Shown piece after piece: positions 20,301 to 28,781 of a stretch of DNA of 64,000 nucleotides. The notes below the pieces were generated by a model. The model did no database searches. It worked only from the letters and a program-made list of their open reading frames with translations, and had not been told where the DNA came from. Position 1 is the first letter of the stretch, and each line of letters starts with the position of its first letter. Source of the DNA: Ignavibacteria bacterium (GTDB lineage Bacteria; Bacteroidota; Ignavibacteria; Kapaibacteriales; Kapaibacteriaceae); the NCBI GenBank assembly GCA_947495975.1, contig CANMBE010000001.1, positions 62,001 to 126,000 of the forward strand. The letters run 5' to 3'. A program made the translations under genes and the position numbers.

Positions 20301-23300
20301 ATACGAGCTCGCACCATTTGCAGGTGTTGAGTACGTAATGGTCTGACCGTCACAAGCTTGGTTCACAGCACCAGCCGGTGTTATACGAGAGATTGCTGTA
20401 GCCGTTGGCGTTTGCTGAACTGTTGCTACAAGGTTTGCAGTGCGAGTACAGTTACCAGTGTTGTTTGTTTGAACCACAGACACAGTGTATGAGCCGGCGT
20501 TGTTCCATGTGACAGACATGCTGTTGCCATTCACTGCTGTTACGATTGTGCGATCTACAGCTGTTCCTGTGACTGACCATAGGTATGTGTGTCCGGCTAC
20601 GGCCGTTACTGAGTAAGCCTGTGTTGTACCTGAGCACACTGGTGTGCCACCGGAGATAACTGGATTTGGCTGCTCTTCAACCGAGACGCTGAGTGATTGG
20701 GACATGAAGCAACCAGGATTTGCCGCTGCTGTTTCCGTGACTGTCAGCGTTTGACCTCCAAGTGACGTCCAGTTAACTGTTACTGCGTTTGCATTGTTTA
20801 CACCTGTGATTGCACCACCTGTTACTGTCCAGAGGTACGTCGTTCCACCGCCGTTAGGTGTTGAATACGTGATAACATCATCCATACATGCCTGGTTGAG
20901 GAGGCCTGCTGGTGATGTACGAGAGATGACCGGTGCTGGTGTGGCCGTTACTGTTACGGTTGCCGTTGCCGTTGCTGAGCAAGGACCTGCGGTTTCCGTT
21001 ACTGTAACTGTGCGTGCGCCGGCTGTAAGCCACGTTACAGAGATTGTGCTGTTTGTTGTTCCAGTAATCGTGCGGTCTGCTGCAGCACCCGATACCGTCC
21101 AAGCATACGTGCTACCACCTAGTAACGGTGTGCTATATACTTGTGTTGTGCCCGTGCATAAGGCCAGACTGCCTGTGATTGTTGGCGTAGGGACTGTGTA
21201 CACCGTTACGCGGTTTGTATACGTGTTCGTGAATGCACAACCCAATGACCCGTTTGTTTCCGTTACCGTGATGTTGTAACTCGTTCCAGCGTTTGAACCA
21301 CCACCTGGATATGTGATGGTGGCAGTACCGTTTTGCGCACCAGATACAACGATCGTTGCTCCAGGGGCAGTTGTGCTCCATGTTAGCGTTGATGGTGATG
21401 CCAATGACGGAACTGCAGTATAAACTACATTCCCAGCTGCACAAACGTTCTGTGTGCCCGCAATTGTAGCAATCGCTACCGGTGTGGCCGTTACTGTTAC
21501 GGTTGCCGTTGCCGTTGCAAAACAAGGACCTGCGGATGCGGATTCTACTACTGTAAGTGTGCGTGTGCCCAGTGTATGCCACATCACAGAGAGTGTCTGG
21601 CTTGTTGTTCCAGAAACAATCGTGTGATCTGTTAGATTAACAACAGTAGCAGTACCAGCAGTTATCGTCCACACATATGTGTTACCAACTACTAATGACG
21701 GTGTGCTATATGCTTCTGTTGCGCCCGAGCATGCGGCCAGATTACCTGTGATTGTTGGTACAGCAGGTGTATTGTTGAAAATCGTTACGCGGTTTGTATA
21801 CGTGTTAATGACTGCACAACCCAATGCCCCATTTGTTTCCGTTACCACGATGTCGTAATCCGTTCCAGCGGCTGAACCACCAGTTGGATATGTGATGGTG
21901 GCAATTTCATTTTGCGTACCAACACCAGATACAACGATCGATGCTCCAGCAGTTGTGCTCCATGTAAGCACCGATGTTGCCAATGACGGAACAGCAGTAT
22001 ATACTACAGTCCCACCTTCGCAAACATCCTGTGTACCCGTAATAGTAGCAATCGCTACCGGTGTGGCTGTTGCTGTTACGAGTAACGTTGCCGCTACTAC
22101 GCAAGGACCTGCGGTTTCCGTTACTGTAAGTGTGCGTGTGCCGGCTGTAAGCCATTGCACAGAGAACACGTCGGTTAGTGCTCCAGAAATAATCGTGTGA
22201 TCTACTCCAGCAGCAACACCAGCACTACCAGCGGTTATCGTCCACGCATAGGTGCTAGCACCTAACAACGGTGTGCTATATACTTCTGTTGTTGCGCCCG
22301 TACACACTGCCACACTACCTGTGATTGCTGGTGTAGGGACTGTGTAAACCGTTACGCGGTTTGTATAGGTGTTCGTAAAGACACAACCCAATGACCCATT
22401 CGTTTCCGTTACCACAATGTCATAATCCGTTCCAGCGTTTGAACCACCAGTTGGATATGTGATGGTGGCAATTTCATCTTGCGTACCAACACCAGATAAT
22501 ACGATCGTTGCTCCAGCAGTTGTGCTCCATGTAAGCACCGATGTTGCCAATGACGGAACAGCAGTATATACTACAGTCCCACCTTCGCAAACATCCTGTG
22601 TGCCTGCAATTGTAGCAATCGCTACCGGTGTGGCTGTTGCTGTTACTACTTGCGTTGCCGTTGCTGAGCACAGACCTAAAATTTCGGTTTCCACGACAGT
22701 AAGTGTGCGTGTGCCCAATGTAAGCCATTGCACATCGAACGTCTGCGCTGTTGAGGTACTGATGATATTTTGATCTACTCCAGCAGCAACACCAGCAGTA
22801 CCAGCAGTTATCGTCCACACGTATGTGGCACCAACTGCTGTTGCCGGAGCGCTATATGTTTCTGTTGTTGTGCCCGTGCACACGGCAATACTACCTGAGA
22901 TCGTAGGTACGGCAGGTGTGGCTGTTGCTGTTACGAGTAACGTTGCCGCTACTACGCAAGGACCTGCGGTTTCCGTTACTGTAAGTGTGCGTGTGCCGGC
23001 TGTAAGCCATTGCACAGAGAACACGTCGCTTGTTGCTCCAGAAATAATCGTGTGATCTACTCCAGCTGCAACACCAGCAGTACCAGCCGTTATCGTCCAA
23101 GCATAGGTGCTAGCACCTGGTGCCGGCGTGCTATATACTTCTGTTGTTGCGCCCGTACACACTGCCGCACTACCTGTGATTGCTGGTGTAGGGGGGTCGA
23201 AAACCGTTACGCGGCTTGTATAGGTGTTAATGAATGCACAACCCATTGACCCATTTGTTTCCGTTACTACGATGTTGTAACTCGTTCCAGCATTTGAACC

Positions 23301-24587
23301 GCTAGCTGCACCTGAATAGGTGATGGTGGCAATTTCATCTTGCGTACCAACACCAGATAATATGATCGTTGCTCCAGGAGCAGTTGTGCTCCATGTAAGC
23401 ACCGATGTTGCCACTGACGGAACAGCAGTGTAGACTACAGTCCCAGCTTCGCAAACAGTTGTGTTGCCCGCAATTGTAGCAATCGCTACGGGTTGTCCTT
23501 CTGCAGTGATTGTATAGTCAGGCGATGTTATCGTTGCACAGTTATCAAGCGTTGTAACAGCATAATAATCCCACGTGCCATCGACCACTCCTGTTGGAAT
23601 TGCGGCTGATAAGGTGAATGGGCTTCCGCCTGGTCCATCTGTTCCAACAGATGTTCCACCAGAGCCGGCGCATGCGACGCCTATCGTTGGGCAACGGAAG
23701 AATTCTGTAGATGTACCAACAAGTACTGTTCCAGCTGGATCCCAGCTATACATTTCATTGCCGATATCTGCACCCGGAACGCGTTGGTTTTGTGCAACAA
23801 CGCCAGCATCAGGACAACCATTTACAAGACCGATTGAGTGGGCCGTTGCGGGAGCCACTACGTTTCGGTCGATCCCAGTTACACGGATTTCGATTTGGCC
23901 AGGATTGGCAGCATTATTACAGTGCAGTACCGCCTGAACCGTAACGAGGTCAGCAGCCGCGCCGTCATACGAAACTGCATCGAAGGTTACGAAAAGAAGG
24001 TCAGTAGCATCATCATATTCCCACCACACATCACCACCTAAACCAGGGTTAAGGTCCGTGTTGCACAGATAGATGGCCTTGTACGATCCTGCTGGTGCAG
24101 CAAGATCCTGCGCAAGAATCTGCGTTTGCAGTGCAGCGTTGCGGAAGGTTATAAAACCGTTCGATCCGATGTAGAAACCAGATCCTGCAGCTTTAAGGTT
24201 GATGTCCTGACCAAAGAAACGGAAGATACCGTTACCAACAGTAGCAGTAACAACTAACTGCTCAACTGAGACCTCGTCATCCGCCATAATTGGGGCGGCT
24301 CCGAAGTCAGAGAGATAGGTTTCAGCGCCGGACCCAGCAAAGGCCGCAGCCCATGCAAGCCCCGCAACACCATATCCATTAAGGCTCGTGCCTGCTGTTA
24401 CGGTTGCAGTGAGTGCTGTATTTCCACCAGCACAGTGTGGCGTTGTACCGGTTAAAGCAACTGTTTGTGCCTTCAACGAGATACCCGTGAGCATCACGGC
24501 GGTCGTGATGACCGTCAACATCAAAGCGTGAAGCCAACGCGCCACTCTAGGTTGTTGTGATGAGAACGCGGAATAGAATCGATTCAT
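17382..24587 (-). CDS. Giant Ig/PKD-repeat surface adhesin with type IX sorting domain
   Basis: Start chosen at ATG 24587, which has GGAGGA five bases upstream and begins a signal peptide (RVARWLHALMLTVITTAVMLTGISLKAQ); the frame stays open 85 codons further up but without such a site. 2401 residues. The N-terminal ~330 residues are a jelly-roll-like domain (SNGFITFRNAALQTQ, LFVTFDAVSYDGAAADLVTVQAVL). Then come about twenty Ig/PKD-like domains of roughly 85-95 residues: first an alternating, nearly identical pair family, later more divergent ones of the type ITGSxxVCxxxxxxYSTPxxxGxxYxWxVxGG, and near the end FCEGGSVALTAPAGF-type repeats with W/SNGA. The tail LRLFPNPSNGQFSIESSI ... GVYNVVVTTASQRW is a clear sorting domain. 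Likely a very long surface fibre or adhesin. Single-gene transcript ending at a strong terminator. Confidence 0.87.
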   Translation of the reverse strand: MNRFYSAFSSQQPRVARWLHALMLTVITTAVMLTGISLKAQTVALTGTTPHCAGGNTALTATVTAGTSLNGYGVAGLAWAAAFAGSGAETYLSDFGAAPIMADDEVSVEQLVVTATVGNGIFRFFGQDINLKAAGSGFYIGSNGFITFRNAALQTQILAQDLAAPAGSYKAIYLCNTDLNPGLGGDVWWEYDDATDLLFVTFDAVSYDGAAADLVTVQAVLHCNNAANPGQIEIRVTGIDRNVVAPATAHSIGLVNGCPDAGVVAQNQRVPGADIGNEMYSWDPAGTVLVGTSTEFFRCPTIGVACAGSGGTSVGTDGPGGSPFTLSAAIPTGVVDGTWDYYAVTTLDNCATITSPDYTITAEGQPVAIATIAGNTTVCEAGTVVYTAVPSVATSVLTWSTTAPGATIILSGVGTQDEIATITYSGAASGSNAGTSYNIVVTETNGSMGCAFINTYTSRVTVFDPPTPAITGSAAVCTGATTEVYSTPAPGASTYAWTITAGTAGVAAGVDHTIISGATSDVFSVQWLTAGTRTLTVTETAGPCVVAATLLVTATATPAVPTISGSIAVCTGTTTETYSAPATAVGATYVWTITAGTAGVAAGVDQNIISTSTAQTFDVQWLTLGTRTLTVVETEILGLCSATATQVVTATATPVAIATIAGTQDVCEGGTVVYTAVPSLATSVLTWSTTAGATIVLSGVGTQDEIATITYPTGGSNAGTDYDIVVTETNGSLGCVFTNTYTNRVTVYTVPTPAITGSVAVCTGATTEVYSTPLLGASTYAWTITAGSAGVAAGVDHTIISGALTDVFSVQWLTAGTRTLTVTETAGPCVVAATLLVTATATPVAIATITGTQDVCEGGTVVYTAVPSLATSVLTWSTTAGASIVVSGVGTQNEIATITYPTGGSAAGTDYDIVVTETNGALGCAVINTYTNRVTIFNNTPAVPTITGNLAACSGATEAYSTPSLVVGNTYVWTITAGTATVVNLTDHTIVSGTTSQTLSVMWHTLGTRTLTVVESASAGPCFATATATVTVTATPVAIATIAGTQNVCAAGNVVYTAVPSLASPSTLTWSTTAPGATIVVSGAQNGTATITYPGGGSNAGTSYNITVTETNGSLGCAFTNTYTNRVTVYTVPTPTITGSLALCTGTTQVYSTPLLGGSTYAWTVSGAAADRTITGTTNSTISVTWLTAGARTVTVTETAGPCSATATATVTVTATPAPVISRTSPAGLLNQACMDDVITYSTPNGGGTTYLWTVTGGAITGVNNANAVTVNWTSLGGQTLTVTETAAANPGCFMSQSLSVSVEEQPNPVISGGTPVCSGTTQAYSVTAVAGHTYLWSVTGTAVDRTIVTAVNGNSMSVTWNNAGSYTVSVVQTNNTGNCTRTANLVATVQQTPTATAISRITPAGAVNQACDGQTITYSTPANGASSYLWTVAGGVINGTATTNTLSVTWQTIGNNTVTVTETTTGTPCFTTVTANVAVSYTPTPTITGSTVVCINKEHTYSTPAVVPGSTYNWVITPATSFAAINGYPASNAILVRWIQPGLHTMSVTETALGGFCFATTTANIRVNPVPTPDIQSATGYGSPTTRRPGIVCNNSSNVYSVTATPGNVFQWVVTGGTITAGSNTNQITVLWGAAGTGTIAATETVPGSDCITTDRDSIFIRPTPTPVITGQGNPCGISVQDYTTTLVSGNAYVWTVVGGTFVTVAPNTIRVTWSSPVWPNTTAGTVAVREDVADVLPAGSCFGTNTFNVTIRPIPLVPTITGPSPVCATDLSDSPQTINTATYNSSVPVIGAGSGSVSPTWTVTNGAIVSGQGTNTIGVQWANGLLTPITGTLTVTHLSSFGCSAVGSLNVTINPLPNPTITGSASVCQNSLQNYSTTGIPGNSYNWAVSGGNIIRAGQGTPNVTVEWTLPGAATITVTEVNSFLCVAINTRTVTVKALPNAIVTASGLTTFCQGGDVTLSVPNGFASYVWNTGQTARSIVVRTTGKYWAIVTDANGCSNSSDTIQINVFPSALPIIAINGPTTFCEGGSVALTAPAGFTAYLWSNGAKTQSIVVVKSGSYTVTIADGNGCTGTSTEVDVVVNPKPTPVLSLIGSTNLCAGDSVEVRAPAGFVSYTWVSTSLVNYGTSRKIIIRQTDTVYAQVVDVNGCVGTSDTARVVASPIVPPVIIANGPTTFCDGSSVTLTAPAGFTSYIWSNGATGRSVTIQTAGQYWVTVTNSSSCPALSTKTPIVVNSLPVVPTISRMGDVLTANSGAALSWQWFRNGTMIAGANFKALTVSLPGSYRVEIADNNTCSSVSDAFDVILTDVDEDIVAGRQAELRLFPNPSNGQFSIESSISQAGPIRIELVNAIGELVMTLNETADGGTFRTSVDMGILAHGVYNVVVTTASQRWVVRLVRQ
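20930..23480 (-). repeat. Nearly identical tandem coding repeats in the adhesin
   Basis: Two alternating Ig-like modules repeat here with a combined unit near 567 bp (189 codons): the DNA around 21950-22100 recurs 567 bp later around 22517-22667. A 114-bp stretch at 22060-22173 is identical base for base to 22915-23028. Such identity at DNA level, against clear divergence elsewhere in the gene, indicates recent duplication or gene conversion. Assembly collapse or expansion is a real possibility in this part. Confidence 0.85.
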
Positions 24588-25093
24588 ACGATCCTCCAAA
24601 TGAGAACGTGAAATATTGTTATTCATCTTATTATTAATCATCATGGTACTGGTTTGATGTTTGCCTACGGCAAACGCCAATAGACGCTTAGAGCGTCTTG
24701 TTTTTTTACTGATTTCGTTTTCGAGGGTCTTAAGCACCCTGTCTCCTTGGTACCTTATTTTCATACTGCTCTTCCGGTCCGTTGAATGATAACGGCACGG
24801 CAAACAACGCCTCCGTTGCCAGAGGTGTTTCCATTGCCGCAAAAATAGCTTCCAAGCACGTATCCACCAAACACGAATTTACCACAGAGCATCTTTTGTG
24901 CTAAGAGGGTTACGCTTTGTGTATGGGATTTGTACATCTTCTTGCTCATTAATAGTGATTGCGACCCACGATTCCCACCTTACGGTGTATATACGTAGCC
25001 AGAACTGTGAAACAGATTCCACACCTACAAGGCAAGCAGCCAAGATAGTGGAGGCTTACCCCCCAAAAATCTAGCACACCTTGATGGCAAAGG
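24588..25093. other. 506-bp non-coding gap upstream of the adhesin
   Basis: No convincing gene. It separates obg (stop at 25094) from the adhesin start, both on the minus strand, so it should hold the adhesin promoter and a long leader. An in-frame run of codons upstream of the adhesin start (to about 24842) and a 62-codon frame at 24761-24949 have no recognisable product. Two small hairpins lie at 24659-24698 (separate entry), and a third imperfect inverted repeat AGGGT/ACCCT around CTTAAG lies near 24725-24740. I could not identify a known riboswitch or a clear promoter box. Confidence 0.6.
24659..24698 (-). promoter_or_regulatory. Two adjacent hairpins in the adhesin leader
   Basis: Hairpin A: GTTTGCC-TAC-GGCAAAC at 24659-24675 (7-bp stem). 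Hairpin B: AGACGCT-TAG-AGCGTCT at 24682-24698 (7-bp stem), followed on the plus strand by TGTTTTTTT (24699-24707). In the adhesin mRNA (minus strand) they lie about 70-110 bases ahead of the start and could be a leader structure or stabiliser. On the plus strand hairpin B looks like a terminator, perhaps for antisense transcription. Function not shown. Confidence 0.4.
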
Positions 25094-26119
25094 CTATTCT
25101 ACAAGCAGCGTGCCAAATTCCTGTGAACTGCGCATCTCCTGAACGTATTTCCACAGGTCTTCTACGAGTTCGGGCATTCCCTCATGCGCAACCGCAGAAA
25201 TTAACCGGGCGCTATGACGCTGTACGAAGGCGCTCTGTTCCAATGTTTTTCTCTCCTCTGAGGTTAAAACATCTGCCTTGGTAAGCCGCACCAACCACGG
25301 CTTCTGCAAGAGATGCTCTGCATAAAGCCCAAGCTCATTTCGCAGGGTAGACAGGTCCTCTTCTGGAGTTTCTGACTGCACATCAATCATGAACAACAAT
25401 ACTGCCGTTCGCTCAATGTGCCTCAAGAATTGAATGCCCAGCCCCTTACCAATGTGAGCACCCTCTATGAGCCCGGGGATATCGGCAACGGTAAAGCTGC
25501 GGTACTCACCAGCCCTAACGAGTCCAAGGTTTGGCACAAGTGTGGTAAAAGGGTAATCCGCAATCTTGGGGCGAGCAGCAGAAATTGTAGCTATGAGGGT
25601 ACTCTTGCCGGCATTTGGGAATCCGACTAAACCCACGTCTGCCAATAACTTCAGTTCAAATTCGATGTTGCGCTCTTCGCCTGGTGTGCCAGGATCAGAC
25701 TGCCGTGGTGCCTGGTTTACGGAGGTAACAAATTCTGAATTACCTCTGCCTCCGCGGCCACCCTTTACAACAACAATCCGCTGTCCGTGTGTGGCAAGGT
25801 CTGCAATCTGTTCCTGAGTGTCCTTATCGCGAATAACTGTTCCAGCAGGTACTCGGATAACTACCTCATCCCCACTTTTACCCGTGCAATTGCTACTTCC
25901 TCCTCGCGCACCACTCACTGCCTTATAGTGCCTGCGGTAGGTAAAGTCTAACAAGGTACCGAGTTGCCTATCGGCCTCAATAACAACCGAGCCCCCGTTG
26001 CCACCATTGCCGCCATCTGGCCCACCCATTGGGACGTACTTTTCTCGCCGGAACGAGATGTGCCCAGGGCCACCATCTCCGGCCTTGACGTTAATCCAGG
26101 CGGTATCAATAAAATTCAT
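25094..26119 (-). CDS. obg: Obg/CgtA ribosome-associated GTPase
   Basis: 341 residues, the typical length of the short form. The N-terminal glycine-rich Obg fold (residues 1-158) shows FIDTAWINVKAGDGGPGHISFRREKYVPMGGPDGG and VVVKGGRGGRGN. The GTPase domain has G1 GFPNAGKST, the switch I segment DYPFTTL, G3 DIPGLIEGA and G4 LTKAD, with SAVA as G5. It acts in late assembly of the large ribosomal subunit and in stress/growth control. No C-terminal OCT or TGS domain. The start overlaps the stop of the upstream unknown gene by four bases (ATGA), so the two are coupled. The gene ends about 500 bp before the adhesin start. Confidence 0.97.
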   Translation of the reverse strand: MNFIDTAWINVKAGDGGPGHISFRREKYVPMGGPDGGNGGNGGSVVIEADRQLGTLLDFTYRRHYKAVSGARGGSSNCTGKSGDEVVIRVPAGTVIRDKDTQEQIADLATHGQRIVVVKGGRGGRGNSEFVTSVNQAPRQSDPGTPGEERNIEFELKLLADVGLVGFPNAGKSTLIATISAARPKIADYPFTTLVPNLGLVRAGEYRSFTVADIPGLIEGAHIGKGLGIQFLRHIERTAVLLFMIDVQSETPEEDLSTLRNELGLYAEHLLQKPWLVRLTKADVLTSEERKTLEQSAFVQRHSARLISAVAHEGMPELVEDLWKYVQEMRSSQEFGTLLVE

Positions 26120-27222
26120 AGAAAACTCCTGTGCAGGGCTTGCGAAAACTCCATGGCGGCAGTGCTGTCAGGCGCCATCCCCTGTCTGGCATAAAATCTA
26201 TCAACGATGGCGGCAGCTTCCTTCCAGTTCCCACAACTGAGCACTTCGTCTACAATTGCTGAGAAAGACTCCGCATCCTTATGAAACAGCTTGCGGATGA
26301 TTCGCTCACGGGTGCCGTCATCCAACATTGTCTGAAACTTTTCTGTTCGAACGTGTAAAAGAGCCTTTGGAGCCTCTTCAGCAACAGCCTTGGCCTGCTC
26401 CTCAACTGCTATCTGTGGTGCGTTTGCCGGCACGTCAATGTTTGCAATCACGCTGTCTATGACATCAATGAACTTTGAGCGCGTTACGGTTCTCAATTCT
26501 TCTCGGTATAAAAGTCTTTCCAATGCCTGAGAAATGGGGACAGCCCCTTTATCATCTAAGAAAATGATCACAGCCTCAGTAGGAACAGACTCAGGGGGCA
26601 AATCGGGATTAGCCTCTGCAAAAAAGGTGTAGATACCATCCAGTAACTGCACAAACTCTTCCTGAGACAGATCCAGGATTGCGTCGTTATCTATCTTCTC
26701 AACAATTCGCTCAAACTCAACCACACTAAGAATTTCATAGGCAGACGATTCCGCAGGACGTGCCTGCGCCCACTGTCTGATTCCGTTCAGCAGATATGCA
26801 TTGTCCGTAAGGTAATTGAGGCGCAGAAGAACTTCGTAAAGGGGCTTTGTAGGCTCCCCACGGTACACAAACCACTTTAGGGTGGTACGTGGACGCACCA
26901 AGAAGTTCAGCCGCGTCTTCACTGCCGCATCTATGGATGACGTAAGCTCCTCGTGATCAAACCGTGCCGATGCGATATAGAGCTCATCGAGCTTGGGGAA
27001 AAGCCCCTTCATCGCCTCGCTGTTGGTATCGAATCGTGTATTTGATGTACGAATAGCACGCTCTTCATGCAACCACCACTCCGCTTCCGCACGGAAATAG
27101 GTGCGGAAAGCAGCATGAACGTTCTCATTGGCTATGATAGCCGAGAGGGTGATGTTGGGCTGACTCGTGTCTAGCTGTTGTTTCAGCTGCTTGCGAACAC
27201 GGTCAATTTCCTTTTCAAACAT
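26116..27222 (-). CDS. Unknown 368-residue protein coupled to obg
   Basis: I do not recognise this family. The protein is soluble (no signal peptide or membrane segment) and mostly alpha-helical by composition, with acidic and Arg-rich stretches. Recognisable segments: FRTYFRAEAEWWLHEERAIR near residue 40-60, RPRTTLKWFVYRGE near 133-146, and a C-terminal part with LFHKDAESFSAIVDEVLSCGNWKEAAAIVDRFYARQGM that resembles a helical repeat. The reading frame is long and clean, starts with ATG 27222 and overlaps obg by four bases, which suggests joint expression. A link to ribosome assembly or growth control is only guilt by association. Confidence 0.7.
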   Translation of the reverse strand: MFEKEIDRVRKQLKQQLDTSQPNITLSAIIANENVHAAFRTYFRAEAEWWLHEERAIRTSNTRFDTNSEAMKGLFPKLDELYIASARFDHEELTSSIDAAVKTRLNFLVRPRTTLKWFVYRGEPTKPLYEVLLRLNYLTDNAYLLNGIRQWAQARPAESSAYEILSVVEFERIVEKIDNDAILDLSQEEFVQLLDGIYTFFAEANPDLPPESVPTEAVIIFLDDKGAVPISQALERLLYREELRTVTRSKFIDVIDSVIANIDVPANAPQIAVEEQAKAVAEEAPKALLHVRTEKFQTMLDDGTRERIIRKLFHKDAESFSAIVDEVLSCGNWKEAAAIVDRFYARQGMAPDSTAAMEFSQALHRSFL

Positions 27223-27372
27223 GGAGTCTGTATCTCTAAACTAAGCCGCAAGATACGACATCCGTAACCCTCAAAGGCTTGCAACTCCATATGGAACGTG
27301 TACGAACTGCGGCGCCGTGTATTTTTTGCTCAGTTTGGGGGTTCACACCAGGCGGCAGATCTTTATGTTGCC

Positions 27373-28737
27373 CTAATGGAAAAGAGCACGAAGAACAAAA
27401 GAGAGCCTATCTACCTGAATGATGTTCTTAGAAGGGGCTTCTGCCGTATTTGGAGCATAGATTTTATCCAGCCCCAGACGCACGGCTTCACTCACCCTTT
27501 GTTCTAGATACGCTACTCTGCGCACTTCCCCCGTAAGCCCTAATTCCCCAACAAAGGCAATCCCCGCCGGAATAGGTCTGTCAGCCACGCTACTTGCAAT
27601 AGCCATGGCCACTCCTAGGTCAATTGCGCTGTCTTGAACCGCTATACCACCAGCCACATTAACGAATACATCACTTTGCCGTACTTGTACGCCCCCTCGT
27701 TTCTCCAAAATGGCGAGAATCATCTGAAGACGCCTAGCGTCATAGCCGGTACTAACCCTTTGTGGAACGCTATATCCTGAAGGTGAAACTAATGCCTGAA
27801 CCTCAACGAGAAGAGGGCGAGTACCCTCCATAACGGCAACCACTGCCGTACCCGGTTCATCCATACTTCTATTGGAGAGAAGCGCTTCACTCGGGTTAAG
27901 AACCTCCCGCAGACCAGAAGCGGTCATGTCAAACACACCAATCTCGTTGGTAGACCCGTACCGATTCTTGAGCGCGCGCAAAACCCTATAGGAATACGTT
28001 CCCTCTCCCTCAAACTGCAAAACGGCATCTACCATGTGCTCTAATACCTTTGGTCCGGCTATGAGACCATCCTTTGTAACATGCCCAACGATAATGATTG
28101 GTATGCCACTGCGTTTGGCAACTCTGGTCAGCAGTGAGGTACACTCTCTCACTTGCGCCACACTTCCAGCGGTTGACTCTAAAAGGTCCGTTGTAATGGT
28201 CTGTACGGAATCTACCACAACCAAAGCGGGTGAGACTTGCTCAATGAGAGCAACAATTCGCTCAACATTTGTCTCAGACGCCACAACAATTCCCTCGCTG
28301 CGCACACCAAGCCTTTCTGCACGCTGCTTAATCTGATGAAGGCTCTCTTCACCAGTAACATAGAGGCAAGGATGCTCAGGAACAGCAGCGCCGGCAAATG
28401 CAGCCAGTTGCAGCATAAGTGTGCTTTTGCCCATGCCAGGGTCACCCCCCACCAGAACCATACTTCCAGGAACAAGACCGCCGCCAAGCACTCTATCGAG
28501 TTCTATCATGCCTGTATGTATGCGGGGTGCCTGGTCTGCCTGGACATCTGCAAGCAAGGTTGCGGCGCTCGAAACAAGATGAAGAGTTGATCGAGATGCT
28601 CTACTCTTGGCTTTTGATTGTACAGCCTCTACTTCTTCTACCATGGTTTCCCAGGTTCCACAGGCCGGACAGCGCCCAAGCCACTTAGGTGCTACGTGGG
28701 CGCAGGAAGTACAGCGATAGACGGTGCGTATCTTCAT
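27373..28737 (-). CDS. radA: DNA repair protein RadA/Sms
   Basis: Start set at ATG 28737 (MKIRTVYRCTSCAHVAPKW), giving 454 residues, the normal RadA length; a start 22 codons upstream would overlap the divergent gene. The N-terminal zinc finger CTSC...CPAC is complete. The RecA-like ATPase domain has Walker A GGDPGMGKST and Walker B ALVVVDSVQT. The RadA-specific KNRxG motif reads KNRYG (usually KNRFG). The C-terminal Lon-like domain shows GGIAVQDSAIDLGVAMAIASS and FVGELGLTGEVRRV. RadA helps branch migration and processing of recombination intermediates. Divergent from the squalene/phytoene synthase gene with only 44 bp between starts. Confidence 0.96.
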   Translation of the reverse strand: MKIRTVYRCTSCAHVAPKWLGRCPACGTWETMVEEVEAVQSKAKSRASRSTLHLVSSAATLLADVQADQAPRIHTGMIELDRVLGGGLVPGSMVLVGGDPGMGKSTLMLQLAAFAGAAVPEHPCLYVTGEESLHQIKQRAERLGVRSEGIVVASETNVERIVALIEQVSPALVVVDSVQTITTDLLESTAGSVAQVRECTSLLTRVAKRSGIPIIIVGHVTKDGLIAGPKVLEHMVDAVLQFEGEGTYSYRVLRALKNRYGSTNEIGVFDMTASGLREVLNPSEALLSNRSMDEPGTAVVAVMEGTRPLLVEVQALVSPSGYSVPQRVSTGYDARRLQMILAILEKRGGVQVRQSDVFVNVAGGIAVQDSAIDLGVAMAIASSVADRPIPAGIAFVGELGLTGEVRRVAYLEQRVSEAVRLGLDKIYAPNTAEAPSKNIIQVDRLSFVLRALFH

Positions 28738-28781
28738 TGTATATGAGTTCGTGAATGTCAAAGCTAGGGAATGTTTAACGC
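28738..28781. promoter_or_regulatory. Short divergent promoter region, radA / prenyl synthase
   Basis: Only 44 bp separate the two divergent starts, so each promoter must overlap the other gene's control or leader region. No clear boxes seen; inferred from geometry only. Confidence 0.35.

Noticed and set aside
20930-23480. CRISPR-like or non-coding tandem repeat array
   Set aside because: The repeats are long (~85-190 codons), coding, and in frame with an Ig-domain adhesin; there are no short direct repeats with unique spacers.
24588-24843. c-di-GMP or other known riboswitch in the adhesin leader
   Set aside because: I looked for the conserved sequence blocks and did not find them; only simple hairpins are visible.
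24761-24949. Short minus-strand frame of 62 codons upstream of the adhesin
   Set aside because: No ribosome site, no recognisable product, and it lies in the leader region; likely chance.
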